A stretch of DNA of 64,000 nucleotides from Erythrobacter sp. (GTDB taxonomy: Bacteria; Pseudomonadota; Alphaproteobacteria; Sphingomonadales; Sphingomonadaceae), in the NCBI RefSeq assembly GCF_035194505.1, contig NZ_CP136573.1, forward strand, positions 434,001 through 498,000. Direction: 5' to 3'. Below, piece after piece: positions 49,907 through 58,022 of this stretch. A program made the position numbers and the translations under genes. How positions within the stretch are numbered: the stretch's first letter is position 1; every line of letters starts with the position of its first letter. The notes under the pieces are model-generated. The model was not told where the DNA came from. It made no database searches and worked only from the letters and a program-made list of their open reading frames with translations.

Positions 49907-51007
49907 TCAAACGTTGAACTTGAAGAGCAGCACGTCGCCGTCCTGCACGACATATTCCTTGCCTTCCTGCCGCAGCTTGCCCGCTTCCTTCGCGCCCGCT
50001 TCGCCGCCGAGGGCGATGTAGTCCTCGTAGGCGATGGTCTCGGCGCGGATGAAGCCGCGTTCGAAGTCTGAGTGGATTTCGCCGGCTGCCTGCGGGGCCT
50101 TGGCGCCATCGGGGAAGGTCCAGGCGCGGGCTTCCTTGGGGCCGCAGGTGAAGAAGGTCTTGAGGCCTAGCAGCTTGTATCCGGCGCGGATCACGCGGGC
50201 GAGACCGCTTTCGGTGAGACCGAGGGCTTCGAGGAATTCAGCCCGGTCTTCCACCGGCATGGCGACCAGTTCGGCCTCGATCGCAGCCGAAACGACCACG
50301 GCCTGCGCGCCTTCGGCCGCCGCCTTGGCGAAGACCTTGGCCGAGAGCTCGTTGCCCTCTGCCGCGTCTTCTTCCGCCACATTGCACACGTAAAGCACGG
50401 GCTTGGCGGTGAGCAGCTGGGCCTGCTTGAACAGGCGGGCTTCCTCGTCATCAGCTGGCACAGTGAGGCGCGCGGGCTTGCCGTCGCGCAGCAGCTCAAG
50501 CGCCTGTCCGAGCACGCTCGCCATCGCCTTGGCTTCCTTGTCGCCCGCTGCCCCGCGCTTGGCCGCCGCGGGCACACGCTTTTCGAGACTTTCGAGATCG
50601 GACAGCATCAGCTCGGTCTCGACCACTTCGGCGTCCGCAATGGGATCGACCTTGTTGGCGACATGCTGGATGTCGTCATCCTCGAAGCAGCGCAGCACAT
50701 GAACCACCGCGTCAACCTCGCGGATATTGCCGAGGAACTGGTTGCCCAGCCCTTCGCCCTTGCTCGCGCCCTTCACGAGGCCCGCAATGTCGACAAAGCC
50801 GAGCTGGGTCTCGATGATCTTGGCGCTCTTGGCGATTGCGGCGATCTTCTGCAGGCGCTCGTCCGGCACGGCGACCTGCCCGACATTGGGTTCAATGGTG
50901 CAGAAGGGATAATTGGCCGCCTGCGCCGCCTGCGTCTCGGTGAGCGCATTGAACAAAGTGGACTTGCCCACATTCGGCAGGCCGACGATCCCGCAACGGA
51001 AACCCAT
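49907..51007 (-). CDS. ychF: Redox-regulated ATPase YchF (OBG family)
   Basis: 366 residues. P-loop GLPNVGKSTLFNALTETQ at the N-terminus, IEPNVGQVAVPDERL, DIAGLVKGASKGEGLGN (switch region) and the C-terminal TGS-like end FERGFIRAETIAYEDYIALG. It is an ATPase associated with ribosomes and the oxidative-stress response. It is convergent with mutL. Confidence 0.97.
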   Translation of the reverse strand: MGFRCGIVGLPNVGKSTLFNALTETQAAQAANYPFCTIEPNVGQVAVPDERLQKIAAIAKSAKIIETQLGFVDIAGLVKGASKGEGLGNQFLGNIREVDAVVHVLRCFEDDDIQHVANKVDPIADAEVVETELMLSDLESLEKRVPAAAKRGAAGDKEAKAMASVLGQALELLRDGKPARLTVPADDEEARLFKQAQLLTAKPVLYVCNVAEEDAAEGNELSAKVFAKAAAEGAQAVVVSAAIEAELVAMPVEDRAEFLEALGLTESGLARVIRAGYKLLGLKTFFTCGPKEARAWTFPDGAKAPQAAGEIHSDFERGFIRAETIAYEDYIALGGEAGAKEAGKLRQEGKEYVVQDGDVLLFKFNV

Positions 51008-51075
51008 GATGATTGTGCCTTGGCTAGCTGGAAAGGGCAGGCCCTTAGCGCCGCTTGGCCGCCATGGCCAGAGCG

Positions 51076-52071
51076 TCAGCTATCATGCACCGCACGGATC
51101 AGCGGGCCATAGGGCGAATTGCCGAGCCATTCGCTCTGCACCTTTGCGGTCACTTCGTTGATCGGCACCTGCGGCTTGTTCCCGGGCGAGACCGGCAGAC
51201 GCAGTGGGCGCGTGCCGGGGGCCTGTGCGATCAGGCCGGAAATGGCGTGGGCGACATCCATCGGATCATTGCGGCGGCCCGAGCCGTCCTCCTTGCCCAT
51301 CTGTGCCACCTGCTGCGGGTAGCCGTCGGTGTACTTCGCATCGGCCCGTTCCTTGAGCGCGACGGAATAGGCATTGCGGTTGACCCACACCCGCGTCGGA
51401 TAGCCGCCCGGCTCGATGATCGAGACGTCGATATTGTGCGGCACGAGTTCATAGGCGAGCTGTTCGCTCATCGCCTCCAATGCGAATTTGGTGGCAGAAT
51501 AATGTCCTGAATACGGCGTGATAACGCGCCCCAGCTGGCTGGATATCTGGATGATCTGGCCCGCGCCCTTCTGCCGCATCCCCGGCAGCACCGCGCGCGC
51601 CATGCGGTGGGGCCCGAAGACATTGGTCTCGAACATCAGGCGGGTGGCCTCCATGTCCTGCACCTCGATCGGGGAGGTGATGCCGATGCCGGCATTGTTG
51701 ACCAGCACATCGATGGGGCCGTCGTTCATCTCCATCGCCATCTCGACGCCGCGCGCGCAGCTTTCATCCGAGGACACGTCGATCCCGATGATCGCGATGG
51801 CGAGCCGGTCCATGCGCGCGATTTCGGCAAGCTCGAAGCCTTCGGGCCGCGGGAGCCCGCGCATTGAGGCAAACACGCGCGCGCCTTGCCGCGCCAGCAA
51901 TTCCGCCGCGAGCCGCCCGAAGCCCGAGGAGCAGCCGGTGATCAGCACGCTCTTTCCGGCAAGGCTGACCGCGGGACTGCTTCCCTCGTCAGCGGCCATC
52001 GCCCGGGTGCCGGCGACCAGCGAGGCGGTGGCGGCGGCTCCGGCAAGCAGCGTGCGGCGGTCGAGGGTCAT
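51076..52071 (-). CDS. Exported (Tat-type) short-chain dehydrogenase
   Basis: 331 residues. The N-terminus has a twin-arginine-like signal (LDRRTLLAGAAATASLVAGT, cleavage after AMA). The SDR domain follows: nucleotide loop LITGCSSGFGRLAAELL, VLVNNAGIGI, and the catalytic Ser-Tyr-Lys in SSQLGRVITPYSGHYSATK. An NAD(P)-dependent oxidoreductase with a Tat signal is uncommon, because the cofactor must be loaded before export. The signal may also act as a membrane tether. The substrate is unknown. Confidence 0.88.
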   Translation of the reverse strand: MTLDRRTLLAGAAATASLVAGTRAMAADEGSSPAVSLAGKSVLITGCSSGFGRLAAELLARQGARVFASMRGLPRPEGFELAEIARMDRLAIAIIGIDVSSDESCARGVEMAMEMNDGPIDVLVNNAGIGITSPIEVQDMEATRLMFETNVFGPHRMARAVLPGMRQKGAGQIIQISSQLGRVITPYSGHYSATKFALEAMSEQLAYELVPHNIDVSIIEPGGYPTRVWVNRNAYSVALKERADAKYTDGYPQQVAQMGKEDGSGRRNDPMDVAHAISGLIAQAPGTRPLRLPVSPGNKPQVPINEVTAKVQSEWLGNSPYGPLIRAVHDS

Positions 52072-52095
52072 GGGGCAATCCTTGGCTGGCGAATA

Positions 52096-52602
52096 TCAGG
52101 CGAGGTTATTGGCTTTGCGCCATTGTGCAAGCGCATCCGGCGAGCGCAGGCGGATCACCTTGTCGGCATAGGGCGCGATATGCGCTTCGGTGCGCACGCG
52201 CGGACCGGTGTTCCAGTTCATCACATACCAGAAGAAGGCGAGGTCGAAGCGCTCGGGGCAGCCTTCGGGCACGTCGGGCCGCGATTGGCCGCGCAGGGTG
52301 ACGATCCGCTTGATCAGCCGCGCAAGGCACAGGCGGATCGGGAAGTCGAGATAGATCACCGTGTCCGCCCGTTCGAGCCGCGGGGGAAGGACGCTTCCGT
52401 AATTGCCCTCGATCAGCCAGCGCTCGCCCGCCACCGCCTCGGCCAGACGGGCGCGCAGTTCGGCCTTTTCGGTCTCGACCCAGCCTGCCTGCCAGCCGAG
52501 CTGGTCCATATGGATCAGCGGCAGGCCCATGCGCGGAGCAAGCTCGCGGGCTAGGGTGCTTTTGCCCGAACCGCAGGGGCCGATGATGATGACGCGGTTC
52601 AT
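52096..52602 (-). CDS. P-loop nucleoside/adenylate-kinase-like protein
   Basis: 168 residues from ATG 52602. Walker A is IIIGPCGSGKSTLARELAPR at the N-terminus, followed by HMDQLGWQAGWVETEK and WLIEGNYGSVLPPRLERADT, typical of the FlaR/topology-modulation and adenylate-kinase-like group. The substrate is unknown. Its start overlaps the neighbour's stop by 4 bases. Confidence 0.85.
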   Translation of the reverse strand: MNRVIIIGPCGSGKSTLARELAPRMGLPLIHMDQLGWQAGWVETEKAELRARLAEAVAGERWLIEGNYGSVLPPRLERADTVIYLDFPIRLCLARLIKRIVTLRGQSRPDVPEGCPERFDLAFFWYVMNWNTGPRVRTEAHIAPYADKVIRLRSPDALAQWRKANNLA

Positions 52603-53114
52603 GTGGTGCTCGTTTCCGTCTGCTGACGCTTCAGATATTCGCGCCGCTTGCGCTTCAAATAGGCGGTCAGCGCGATGCCGCCCTTTTCCATGCCGGGGTG
52701 GATGAGATAGCCCTTCACCCATAAATTGCACCAGTGGCGGACAGGCAGGTTCGAGCCGTCCACTTCGATGCCGACATGATAACCGGGCGCGCGATAATTG
52801 TGCCGCTTGGTGATCTGCGTGATCTCGTCCCAGGTGATGTCATGGGTGTAGAGATTGCCGATGATTCTCAGCCCCCGCGCATCGAGCTCCACCCGGTAGG
52901 TGAACAGCGCATTGAGTGCGATCACGAAGGCCAGCCCCATCACGCCCGACCCGATCAACAGGATGGGCGCTCTCCACCATCCGCCCGGCTCGGCGAGGAT
53001 ATCAACGGCGGCCATGGCCATGACGGCACAAAGCACCGGAAACACGCCGATCGGGATAAGCATCATGCAATGCGCCCACCAGCGCCGCCGGATGGTGATG
53101 ACGCTGCCGGACAT
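52599..53114 (-). CDS. Membrane protein with two N-terminal spans
   Basis: 171 residues. Two spans (MMLIPIGVFPVLCAVMAMAA, about 17-36; PILLIGSGVMGLAFVIALNA, about 50-69) are followed by a PH-like beta region (YRVELDARGLRIIGNLYTHD) and a basic tail. This resembles YcxB/PH-domain membrane proteins, but I do not assign a family. It is 2 bases from the DUF1330 gene. Confidence 0.7.
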   Translation of the reverse strand: MSGSVITIRRRWWAHCMMLIPIGVFPVLCAVMAMAAVDILAEPGGWWRAPILLIGSGVMGLAFVIALNALFTYRVELDARGLRIIGNLYTHDITWDEITQITKRHNYRAPGYHVGIEVDGSNLPVRHWCNLWVKGYLIHPGMEKGGIALTAYLKRKRREYLKRQQTETSTT

Positions 53115-53116
53115 GG

Positions 53117-53539
53117 TCAGTCCTCAAGGATCGGCAGCAACCGGGAATCGCTAATTGCAGCCGTGCGGTGGGCGGTGATGCGCTGGCTTTCGGGATCGCT
53201 GGCAAAGGCAAGAAACGCTGCCTTGCTCGCCTGCCGAACCAGAAGCACGTGATCCCAGTTCTCGTCTTGCGGACCAATCAGGAACGGCGCGCACGTTCCC
53301 GAAAACAGCACTGCGCCGCCGCTCGCTTCCAGCAGGGGCAACATCTCGCGCATGTAGCGGGCATAGGCTTCCCGCCCGGTCGTGCCTCCGGCGGGTTCGA
53401 GTTCGGGCGCATGGGAATAGTCGGCCCGCTCGCGGAACCGGAGCAAGTTGAGCATCAGCACCGGGCCTCTATCCGGCGATCCGAAGAACGCGGCGCCCTG
53501 CTGCGAGCTGACGTCGAGATAGGCGCGCGCTTTAATCAT
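53117..53539 (-). CDS. DUF1330 domain protein
   Basis: 140 residues. The ferredoxin-like alpha/beta fold of DUF1330 is indicated by PVLMLNLLRFRERADY, REAYARYMREMLPLLEASGG and the end WDHVLLVRQASKAAFLAFAS. The family is small and cytoplasmic with no proven enzyme function; members resemble EthD or dimeric barrel proteins. It lies just after pth. Confidence 0.85.
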   Translation of the reverse strand: MIKARAYLDVSSQQGAAFFGSPDRGPVLMLNLLRFRERADYSHAPELEPAGGTTGREAYARYMREMLPLLEASGGAVLFSGTCAPFLIGPQDENWDHVLLVRQASKAAFLAFASDPESQRITAHRTAAISDSRLLPILED

Positions 53540-53544
53540 GGGGA

Positions 53545-54114
53545 TCAGTCCTGCATCCTCAGCGCCACATCATTCATGAAGCGCACGTCATCACCCTTGG
53601 CGAGCCACTCCGCCTCCGAACCGATCGCGCCGAGCATGGCGACGAGATCGTCCTGTTCGTCCTTCGCAAAGTTGCCGAGCACATGGCCGGTGACCCTGTC
53701 CTTGTGCCCCGGGTGGCCGATGCCGAGCCGGATGCGGCGGAATTCGGGTCCGCAATGCTGGTCGATGGAGCGCAGGCCATTGTGGCCCGCATGTCCGCCG
53801 CCCTGCTTCACCTTGACCTTGAAGGGGGCAAGATCAAGCTCGTCGTGGAACACGGTGAGCGCGTCCGTGCCAAGCTTGTAGAAGCGCAGCGCCTCGCCCA
53901 CCGCCCGGCCGCTTTCGTTCATGAAGGTCGCAGGCTTCAGCAGCAGCACCTTGCTTGTGCCGATCCGCCCCTCCTGCGCCCAGCTGGAGAACTTCTTTTG
54001 CACGGGGCCGAAAGCATGCATCTCGGCAATGACGTCCACCGCCATGAAGCCGACATTGTGCCGGTGGAGCGCATAGCGCGGTCCGGGATTTCCGAGGCCG
54101 ACCCAGATCTGCAT
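53545..54114 (-). CDS. pth: Peptidyl-tRNA hydrolase
   Basis: 189 residues. Family motifs: WVGLGNPGPRYALHRHNVGF at the N-terminus with the catalytic His, KPATFMNESGRAVGEALRFY, and KQGGGHAGHNGLRSIDQHCG. It recycles tRNA from drop-off peptidyl-tRNAs. It is downstream of rplY, a standard pairing in bacteria. Confidence 0.97.
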   Translation of the reverse strand: MQIWVGLGNPGPRYALHRHNVGFMAVDVIAEMHAFGPVQKKFSSWAQEGRIGTSKVLLLKPATFMNESGRAVGEALRFYKLGTDALTVFHDELDLAPFKVKVKQGGGHAGHNGLRSIDQHCGPEFRRIRLGIGHPGHKDRVTGHVLGNFAKDEQDDLVAMLGAIGSEAEWLAKGDDVRFMNDVALRMQD

Positions 54115-54148
54115 GATGTGCTCCTACTTGCCTCCCGCATAAAACGAA

Positions 54149-54180
54149 ACGCCGGACTTCCCGTAAAGGAAGCCCGGCGT
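54149..54180 (-). terminator. Hairpin between rplY and pth
   Basis: On the minus strand ACGCCGGGCTTCC pairs with GGAAGTCCGGCGT around a 6-base loop, one mismatch, and is followed by TTTCGTTTTA. It fits an intrinsic terminator or attenuator after rplY, with pth starting 35 bases beyond. Confidence 0.7.
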
Positions 54181-54208
54181 CGATAAGCCATGAATGGCAT
54201 CGCGTCGC

Positions 54209-54808
54209 TTAAGCGGCGGCTTCGCCTTCGCTGCTCTTGAGGCCCGACGGGGCGATCACGGTGGCGATGGTGAAATCGCGGTCGGTGATCACGCTCGACA
54301 CGCCCTTGGGCAGGGTCACGCTGCTGATGTGGATCGAATCGCCGATTTCGCGGCCGGTCACATCGATCTGGATTTCTTCAGGGATGTCGGCGTTGGGGCA
54401 CAGCAGATCAAGCTCGTGGCGCACGATGTTGAGCACGCCGCCCTTCTTGAGGCCCGGCGAGGCGTCTTCGTTGACGAACACCACCGGCACGGACACTTCG
54501 ACCTTGCTGTCGCCGGTCAGGCGCAGGAAGTCGACGTGAAGCGGGCGGTCGGTCACCGGGTGGAACGCAACATCCTTGGGCAGAGTGCGAATGGTCTTGC
54601 CACCGATCTCGATGTTGACGATCGAGTTCATGAAGTGGCCGGTGCCAAGCTGGCGCACCAGTTCCTTCTGCTCGACGTGGATCAGGGTGGGTTCTTCCTT
54701 GCCGCCATAAATGACAGCAGGGGTCCGACCATCGCGGCGAATTGCACGGGAGGCTCCCTTGCCAGCCCGTTCGCGCGCTTCAGCCGGCAGGGTAAGAGTC
54801 TCGCTCAT
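54209..54808 (-). CDS. rplY: 50S ribosomal protein L25 (CTC form)
   Basis: 199 residues, the long bL25/CTC version. The N-terminal L25 domain ([37 protein letters not shown]) binds 5S rRNA. The C-terminal domain runs to the end with [20 protein letters not shown]. It is followed by the terminator-like hairpin and pth. Confidence 0.97.
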   Translation of the reverse strand: MSETLTLPAEARERAGKGASRAIRRDGRTPAVIYGGKEEPTLIHVEQKELVRQLGTGHFMNSIVNIEIGGKTIRTLPKDVAFHPVTDRPLHVDFLRLTGDSKVEVSVPVVFVNEDASPGLKKGGVLNIVRHELDLLCPNADIPEEIQIDVTGREIGDSIHISSVTLPKGVSSVITDRDFTIATVIAPSGLKSSEGEAAA

Positions 54809-54937
54809 ACATTTGCCTTTCGAATGCGTGTTTGAAGTTCAGTCATCACGGCGCGACCGCCTCCAGGGATGACCGGAAGCGCCGAAGCGCGGGCCCTTAG
54901 AGAGGGAAAGGCGAAAAGGCAAGCCGATTGGGCCGGG

Positions 54938-55852
54938 TCAGGGGATGCGCGTGACACGGTATCCGCGCGCGCGCAAGCTGGCGGCAAGGCCGTCCGGGCC
55001 GATCAGATGCGCCGTGCCGACCGCCACCAACGGCTTTGGTTGCTGCGCCAGCATGGCGGCAATGCTGGCATCCCAGCGCCGGTTGCGCGCCACAAGCAGC
55101 GCCTCGCGCAGAGCCGGATCGGTCATGATCCCGGTCGTCCCGGCGGCCAGTAGGGTGGTCTCGTCACCCGTCAGCCATGCCTTGCGCAGTTGGAGAGCGC
55201 GGGTCTTGGCCGCTTCGGCATCGCCGACGACCGCTACCAGCATGGTGCGCTGGACGCTTTCGGGAAGGGTGTCGAAGATCGCGAGCTGGCCGGCTGCACC
55301 CTCTAGCTCGCGGACTTTGTCAGACGGGAAGCTGCGGATCAGCGCGCGGTCGACCCCGTTGGCAGGATCGCCTTCGGCATCGATCCGTGCGAGCATCAGG
55401 GCCGCAGCCCAGGTTTCGGTATCGGTAAAGCTGACCGCATCCATGCCGCCGCGCTCCAGCATGGCAGCAAGGCGAGGGCGCAGATCGGCGGGAAGGCGGG
55501 CGTCGAGCGGCGGAAGGCCGGGGGTGCGGGCGAGCGCCGAAAAGGTGCGCGCCACCCTGTCGCCATCGTCAAGCGCGGCAATCTCGACCACCAGAAAATC
55601 GGCATCGCCCGCGACCCTGGAGATCGCGGGCGTCTGCCACTCGGTGCCATCGGGGAGGGCGTGAATGGTGCCGAGCATCCAGCCCTCCACCGCGCCATCG
55701 CTGCTGGCGATTTCATAGAGCAGCGGGTTGGGGGGAGGCGCCGCTTGCTCCTCGCCGGGGGCATTGCTGCATCCGGCGAGGGCAAGGAGAAGGAGCGGGA
55801 CGATGATCGCTGCAGAGCAACGTCCGATCATCGCCCGGATCGCAAGGGTCAT
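54938..55852 (-). CDS. TraB/GumN-family lipoprotein
   Basis: 304 residues from ATG 55852. A lipoprotein signal (AAIIVPLLLLALAGCSN, Cys in the lipobox LAGC) precedes the TraB/GumN domain: WMLGTIHALPDGTEWQ, DADFLVVEIAAL and the C-terminal KPLVAVGTAHLIGPDGL, holding the conserved GTIH and GTAHL His motifs. These proteins belong to a putative metallopeptidase-like group. It overlaps the paralogue upstream by 1 base (TAATG). Confidence 0.88.
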   Translation of the reverse strand: MTLAIRAMIGRCSAAIIVPLLLLALAGCSNAPGEEQAAPPPNPLLYEIASSDGAVEGWMLGTIHALPDGTEWQTPAISRVAGDADFLVVEIAALDDGDRVARTFSALARTPGLPPLDARLPADLRPRLAAMLERGGMDAVSFTDTETWAAALMLARIDAEGDPANGVDRALIRSFPSDKVRELEGAAGQLAIFDTLPESVQRTMLVAVVGDAEAAKTRALQLRKAWLTGDETTLLAAGTTGIMTDPALREALLVARNRRWDASIAAMLAQQPKPLVAVGTAHLIGPDGLAASLRARGYRVTRIP

Positions 55853-56766
55853 TACTTGACCCGGGTCACGGCAATGCCCTTGCCGGCGAGGTAGTCCTGC
55901 ACGCTCTTGGCGCCCGCAAGGTGGCCTGCGCCGACCGCGATGAAAATGGTGCCCGGCTTGTCGAGGCGGGTGTCGATCCACTCGGCCCAGTTGGCATTGC
56001 GGCTGTAGAGCAGCGCTTCGGCCACGGCCGGATCGCTCATGCCCTCGTTCATCACCGCAGCCAGGCCTTCGGCATCGCCCTCGGCCCATTCGGCGACCAT
56101 GCGATCGAGCGTCGGCTTGACCTCGTCCATGCCCTCGACCGCTTCCATCATGAAGGCGACCTGCGCTTCGGTCGACATGCCGTTGAAAATGCCGAGCTGG
56201 AATTCGGCAGTCTCGAGCGCGCCCTGGCCCTTGGTCCCGGCCTTGCCGAGCAGCACCTTCTCGACCCCGCTATCGGGGGTGTAACCCTGCTGCATCAGCG
56301 GCAGCAGCGAGAGGGTGAGGCCGGCGAGCCACGGCTTGAGCGGATCGAAGGCAGCCGGCGGGGCGCCAAGCTTGGCAAGGCCGGCCTCATAGGCGGCAGT
56401 CTGCTCCGGGGTGAGCAGCGAGCGCAGGGTGGTGCCTCCCGGAAGCATGCCGAGCTTCATGGTGAGCTGCTGCATCTCGGCCTCGCTGGCCTTGTCCATC
56501 TTGATCTCGGTGACGATCATGTCCGAGCTGTCGAGCGCCTTGGCGATGGTGGTGTCATACCAGTCGATGCCCTGGGGCAGCACGTGCACCGTGCCGAACA
56601 GGTAGATCGTGGTGTCCTCGTCGGCGACCTTCCACAGCGCGGGGCCAGCCGGCTTGGCGGCAGGGGTGGCAGCGGCGGTTGTAGCGTGATTATCGGCCAG
56701 CGCAGGGCTGGCGGCAAACAGCGCCAGAGGTGCAGCGGTGAGAGCAAGGAGAGAGGTAAGTTTCAT
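55852..56766 (-). CDS. TraB/GumN-family exported protein
   Basis: 304 residues from ATG 56766, with a cleavable signal (LLALTAAPLALFAASPALA). Domain marks: IYLFGTVHVLPQGIDWYD, SSDMIVTEIKM and GTIFIAVGAGHLAGAKSV, the same His motifs as its neighbour. The two tandem genes have equal length and fold but low identity, so the duplication is old. The downstream copy is a lipoprotein, this one is soluble and periplasmic. Confidence 0.9.
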   Translation of the reverse strand: MKLTSLLALTAAPLALFAASPALADNHATTAAATPAAKPAGPALWKVADEDTTIYLFGTVHVLPQGIDWYDTTIAKALDSSDMIVTEIKMDKASEAEMQQLTMKLGMLPGGTTLRSLLTPEQTAAYEAGLAKLGAPPAAFDPLKPWLAGLTLSLLPLMQQGYTPDSGVEKVLLGKAGTKGQGALETAEFQLGIFNGMSTEAQVAFMMEAVEGMDEVKPTLDRMVAEWAEGDAEGLAAVMNEGMSDPAVAEALLYSRNANWAEWIDTRLDKPGTIFIAVGAGHLAGAKSVQDYLAGKGIAVTRVK

Positions 56767-56837
56767 GGTGGTTCCTTTCTTGAGGGTATGAGAAAACAGC
56801 AGGCTAGTTAAGAAGAATTGCAATCGTGCGGTCGCGG

Positions 56838-57533
56838 TCAGGCCCGCCACCAGGCGTAGAGATAGGCGACCATCATCCCGACAAATCCGAGCAGCCACAC
56901 TCCGAAGGGGTTCGGCGCGGAACCGAGCCCGCCAGCGTGAAGCACGGCCCACATCGGGAACCCTGCCAGCACCGCGACGCAGCCACCGGCGAAGCCGATA
57001 AGGTTATGCTCGCGCTTCATCTCGTCGATCGTCCGGAAGCCCCAGAGCGGCAGAACCGCAAAGCCGAACAGCACCAGTATCGCGAGCAGGATCGCCACCG
57101 CCGGATCGAGGGAGAGCTTGTCCCAGTCGTTGCTGAACAGGCTTCCGTCGCCCTGATCGAAGGCGCCGGTGACAAGCCCGATGATCCCGCCGACCATGAC
57201 GGCAACGCCGAAATAGAGCATCTGGCGGCGCTGGCGCTGGCGGGTGCGCGCCTCGCCGGGGCCTTTGGTTTGGATTTCATCAGGGGTCATGCGCCGCCAC
57301 AGCCGCAGGGCCGTAAAGGCAGCGGCGCCAATCGCGAGGGCGAGAGCACCGATGATGGCGAAATCCCGCGCAGCCGGATCACCCTTCTCGATCATCACAC
57401 TGACGTAGCCAACCATGGCTGCGGCAAGGAAAAGCACCACGATGCCAGCGCCAAACGCCAAGACTATGCAGCCGAGCAACTGGAATCCTTCGGGCGCTTG
57501 GGAGTCGCTGCGAGGGGGATCAATATTCGTCAT
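56838..57533 (-). CDS. Membrane protein of the XRE operon
   Basis: 231 residues from ATG 57533, with about six membrane spans (first: LGCIVLAFGAGIVVLFLAAA). A basic cytoplasmic loop (TRQRQRRQM) lies in the middle. No family is recognised. Its start lies inside the end of the XRE regulator gene (14-base overlap). This two-gene pairing of small XRE regulator and multispan protein recurs in bacteria. Confidence 0.75.
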   Translation of the reverse strand: MTNIDPPRSDSQAPEGFQLLGCIVLAFGAGIVVLFLAAAMVGYVSVMIEKGDPAARDFAIIGALALAIGAAAFTALRLWRRMTPDEIQTKGPGEARTRQRQRRQMLYFGVAVMVGGIIGLVTGAFDQGDGSLFSNDWDKLSLDPAVAILLAILVLFGFAVLPLWGFRTIDEMKREHNLIGFAGGCVAVLAGFPMWAVLHAGGLGSAPNPFGVWLLGFVGMMVAYLYAWWRA

Positions 57534-57714
57534 GGAAAATCTCCTCGATCCGCATGTCGAACAGACGCGCAATGCGGAAGGCGAGAGGAAGGGAAGGATC
57601 GTGCTTGCCGGTTTCGATGGCGTTGACGGCCTGGCGCGAGACATCGAGTCGTCCGGCCAGTTCCGCCTGGCTCCAGTCGCGTTCGGCGCGCAGCACCTTG
57701 AGGCGGTTTTTCAC
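57520..57714 (-). CDS. Small XRE-family HTH regulator
   Basis: 64 residues starting at GTG 57714 (MKNRLKVLRAERDWSQAELA). The HTH covers almost the whole protein (GRLDVSRQAVNAIETGKHDP, then PLAFRIARLF). It is the compact Cro-like class usually encoded with a membrane protein, as here. It probably represses its own operon, whose upstream region carries an array of TGAC motifs. Confidence 0.9.
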   Translation of the reverse strand: MKNRLKVLRAERDWSQAELAGRLDVSRQAVNAIETGKHDPSLPLAFRIARLFDMRIEEIFHDEY

Positions 57715-57718
57715 GGCC

Positions 57719-57838
57719 TCACATTCCCAGCGTTGTGGCAACCTTGGCGAGGATGCTGCCGATCGCATAGCCGCTCATGGCGAGCAGGGCGAGGGCGTGC
57801 AAGCGCTTGAGGCTGATCGTTTCGGTAAGGGTATTCAT
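57719..57838 (-). CDS. 39-residue small membrane protein
   Basis: From ATG 57838 (ribosome-binding site GGAGTG 7 bases upstream) to TGA 57719-57721, 4 bases before the GTG of the XRE gene. Sequence opens MNTLTETISLKRLHALALLA and continues with one hydrophobic span (AMSGYAIGSILAKVATTLGM). It is probably co-translated with the regulator. No family is recognised. Confidence 0.55.
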   Translation of the reverse strand: MNTLTETISLKRLHALALLAMSGYAIGSILAKVATTLGM

Positions 57839-57861
57839 CAGGACACTCCATCAGGTTCGCC

Positions 57862-57952
57862 TGACCATATGTCAGGTATGCATGACTATATGTCGCGATT
57901 CGCTGACCATGTCAAGCAGTCCTGACTTTCTGTCGCTAGAACGTGACCATCG
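57862..57952. promoter_or_regulatory. Array of TGAC motifs at about 21-bp period
   Basis: TGAC begins at 57862, 57883, 57904, 57923 and 57944 (steps 21, 21, 19, 21). The first, second and fourth are followed by 5 bases and GTC(A/G), the third by 3 bases and GTCA; the fifth lacks the second half. Two helical turns per step would put bound proteins on one DNA face. It lies between the XRE operon and glyQ. Confidence 0.65.
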
Positions 57953-58022
57953 GTTCGCACATCCACGCTTTGCTGCACTGCGGCGTTGACGCTCAGGGGG
58001 TGTTCCGCCATGGCGAGCCGCC

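Noticed and set aside
57862..57952. CRISPR array
   Set aside because: The repeated unit is only 4-9 bases within a 21-bp step, and there are no long repeats, spacers or cas genes. An operator cluster fits better.
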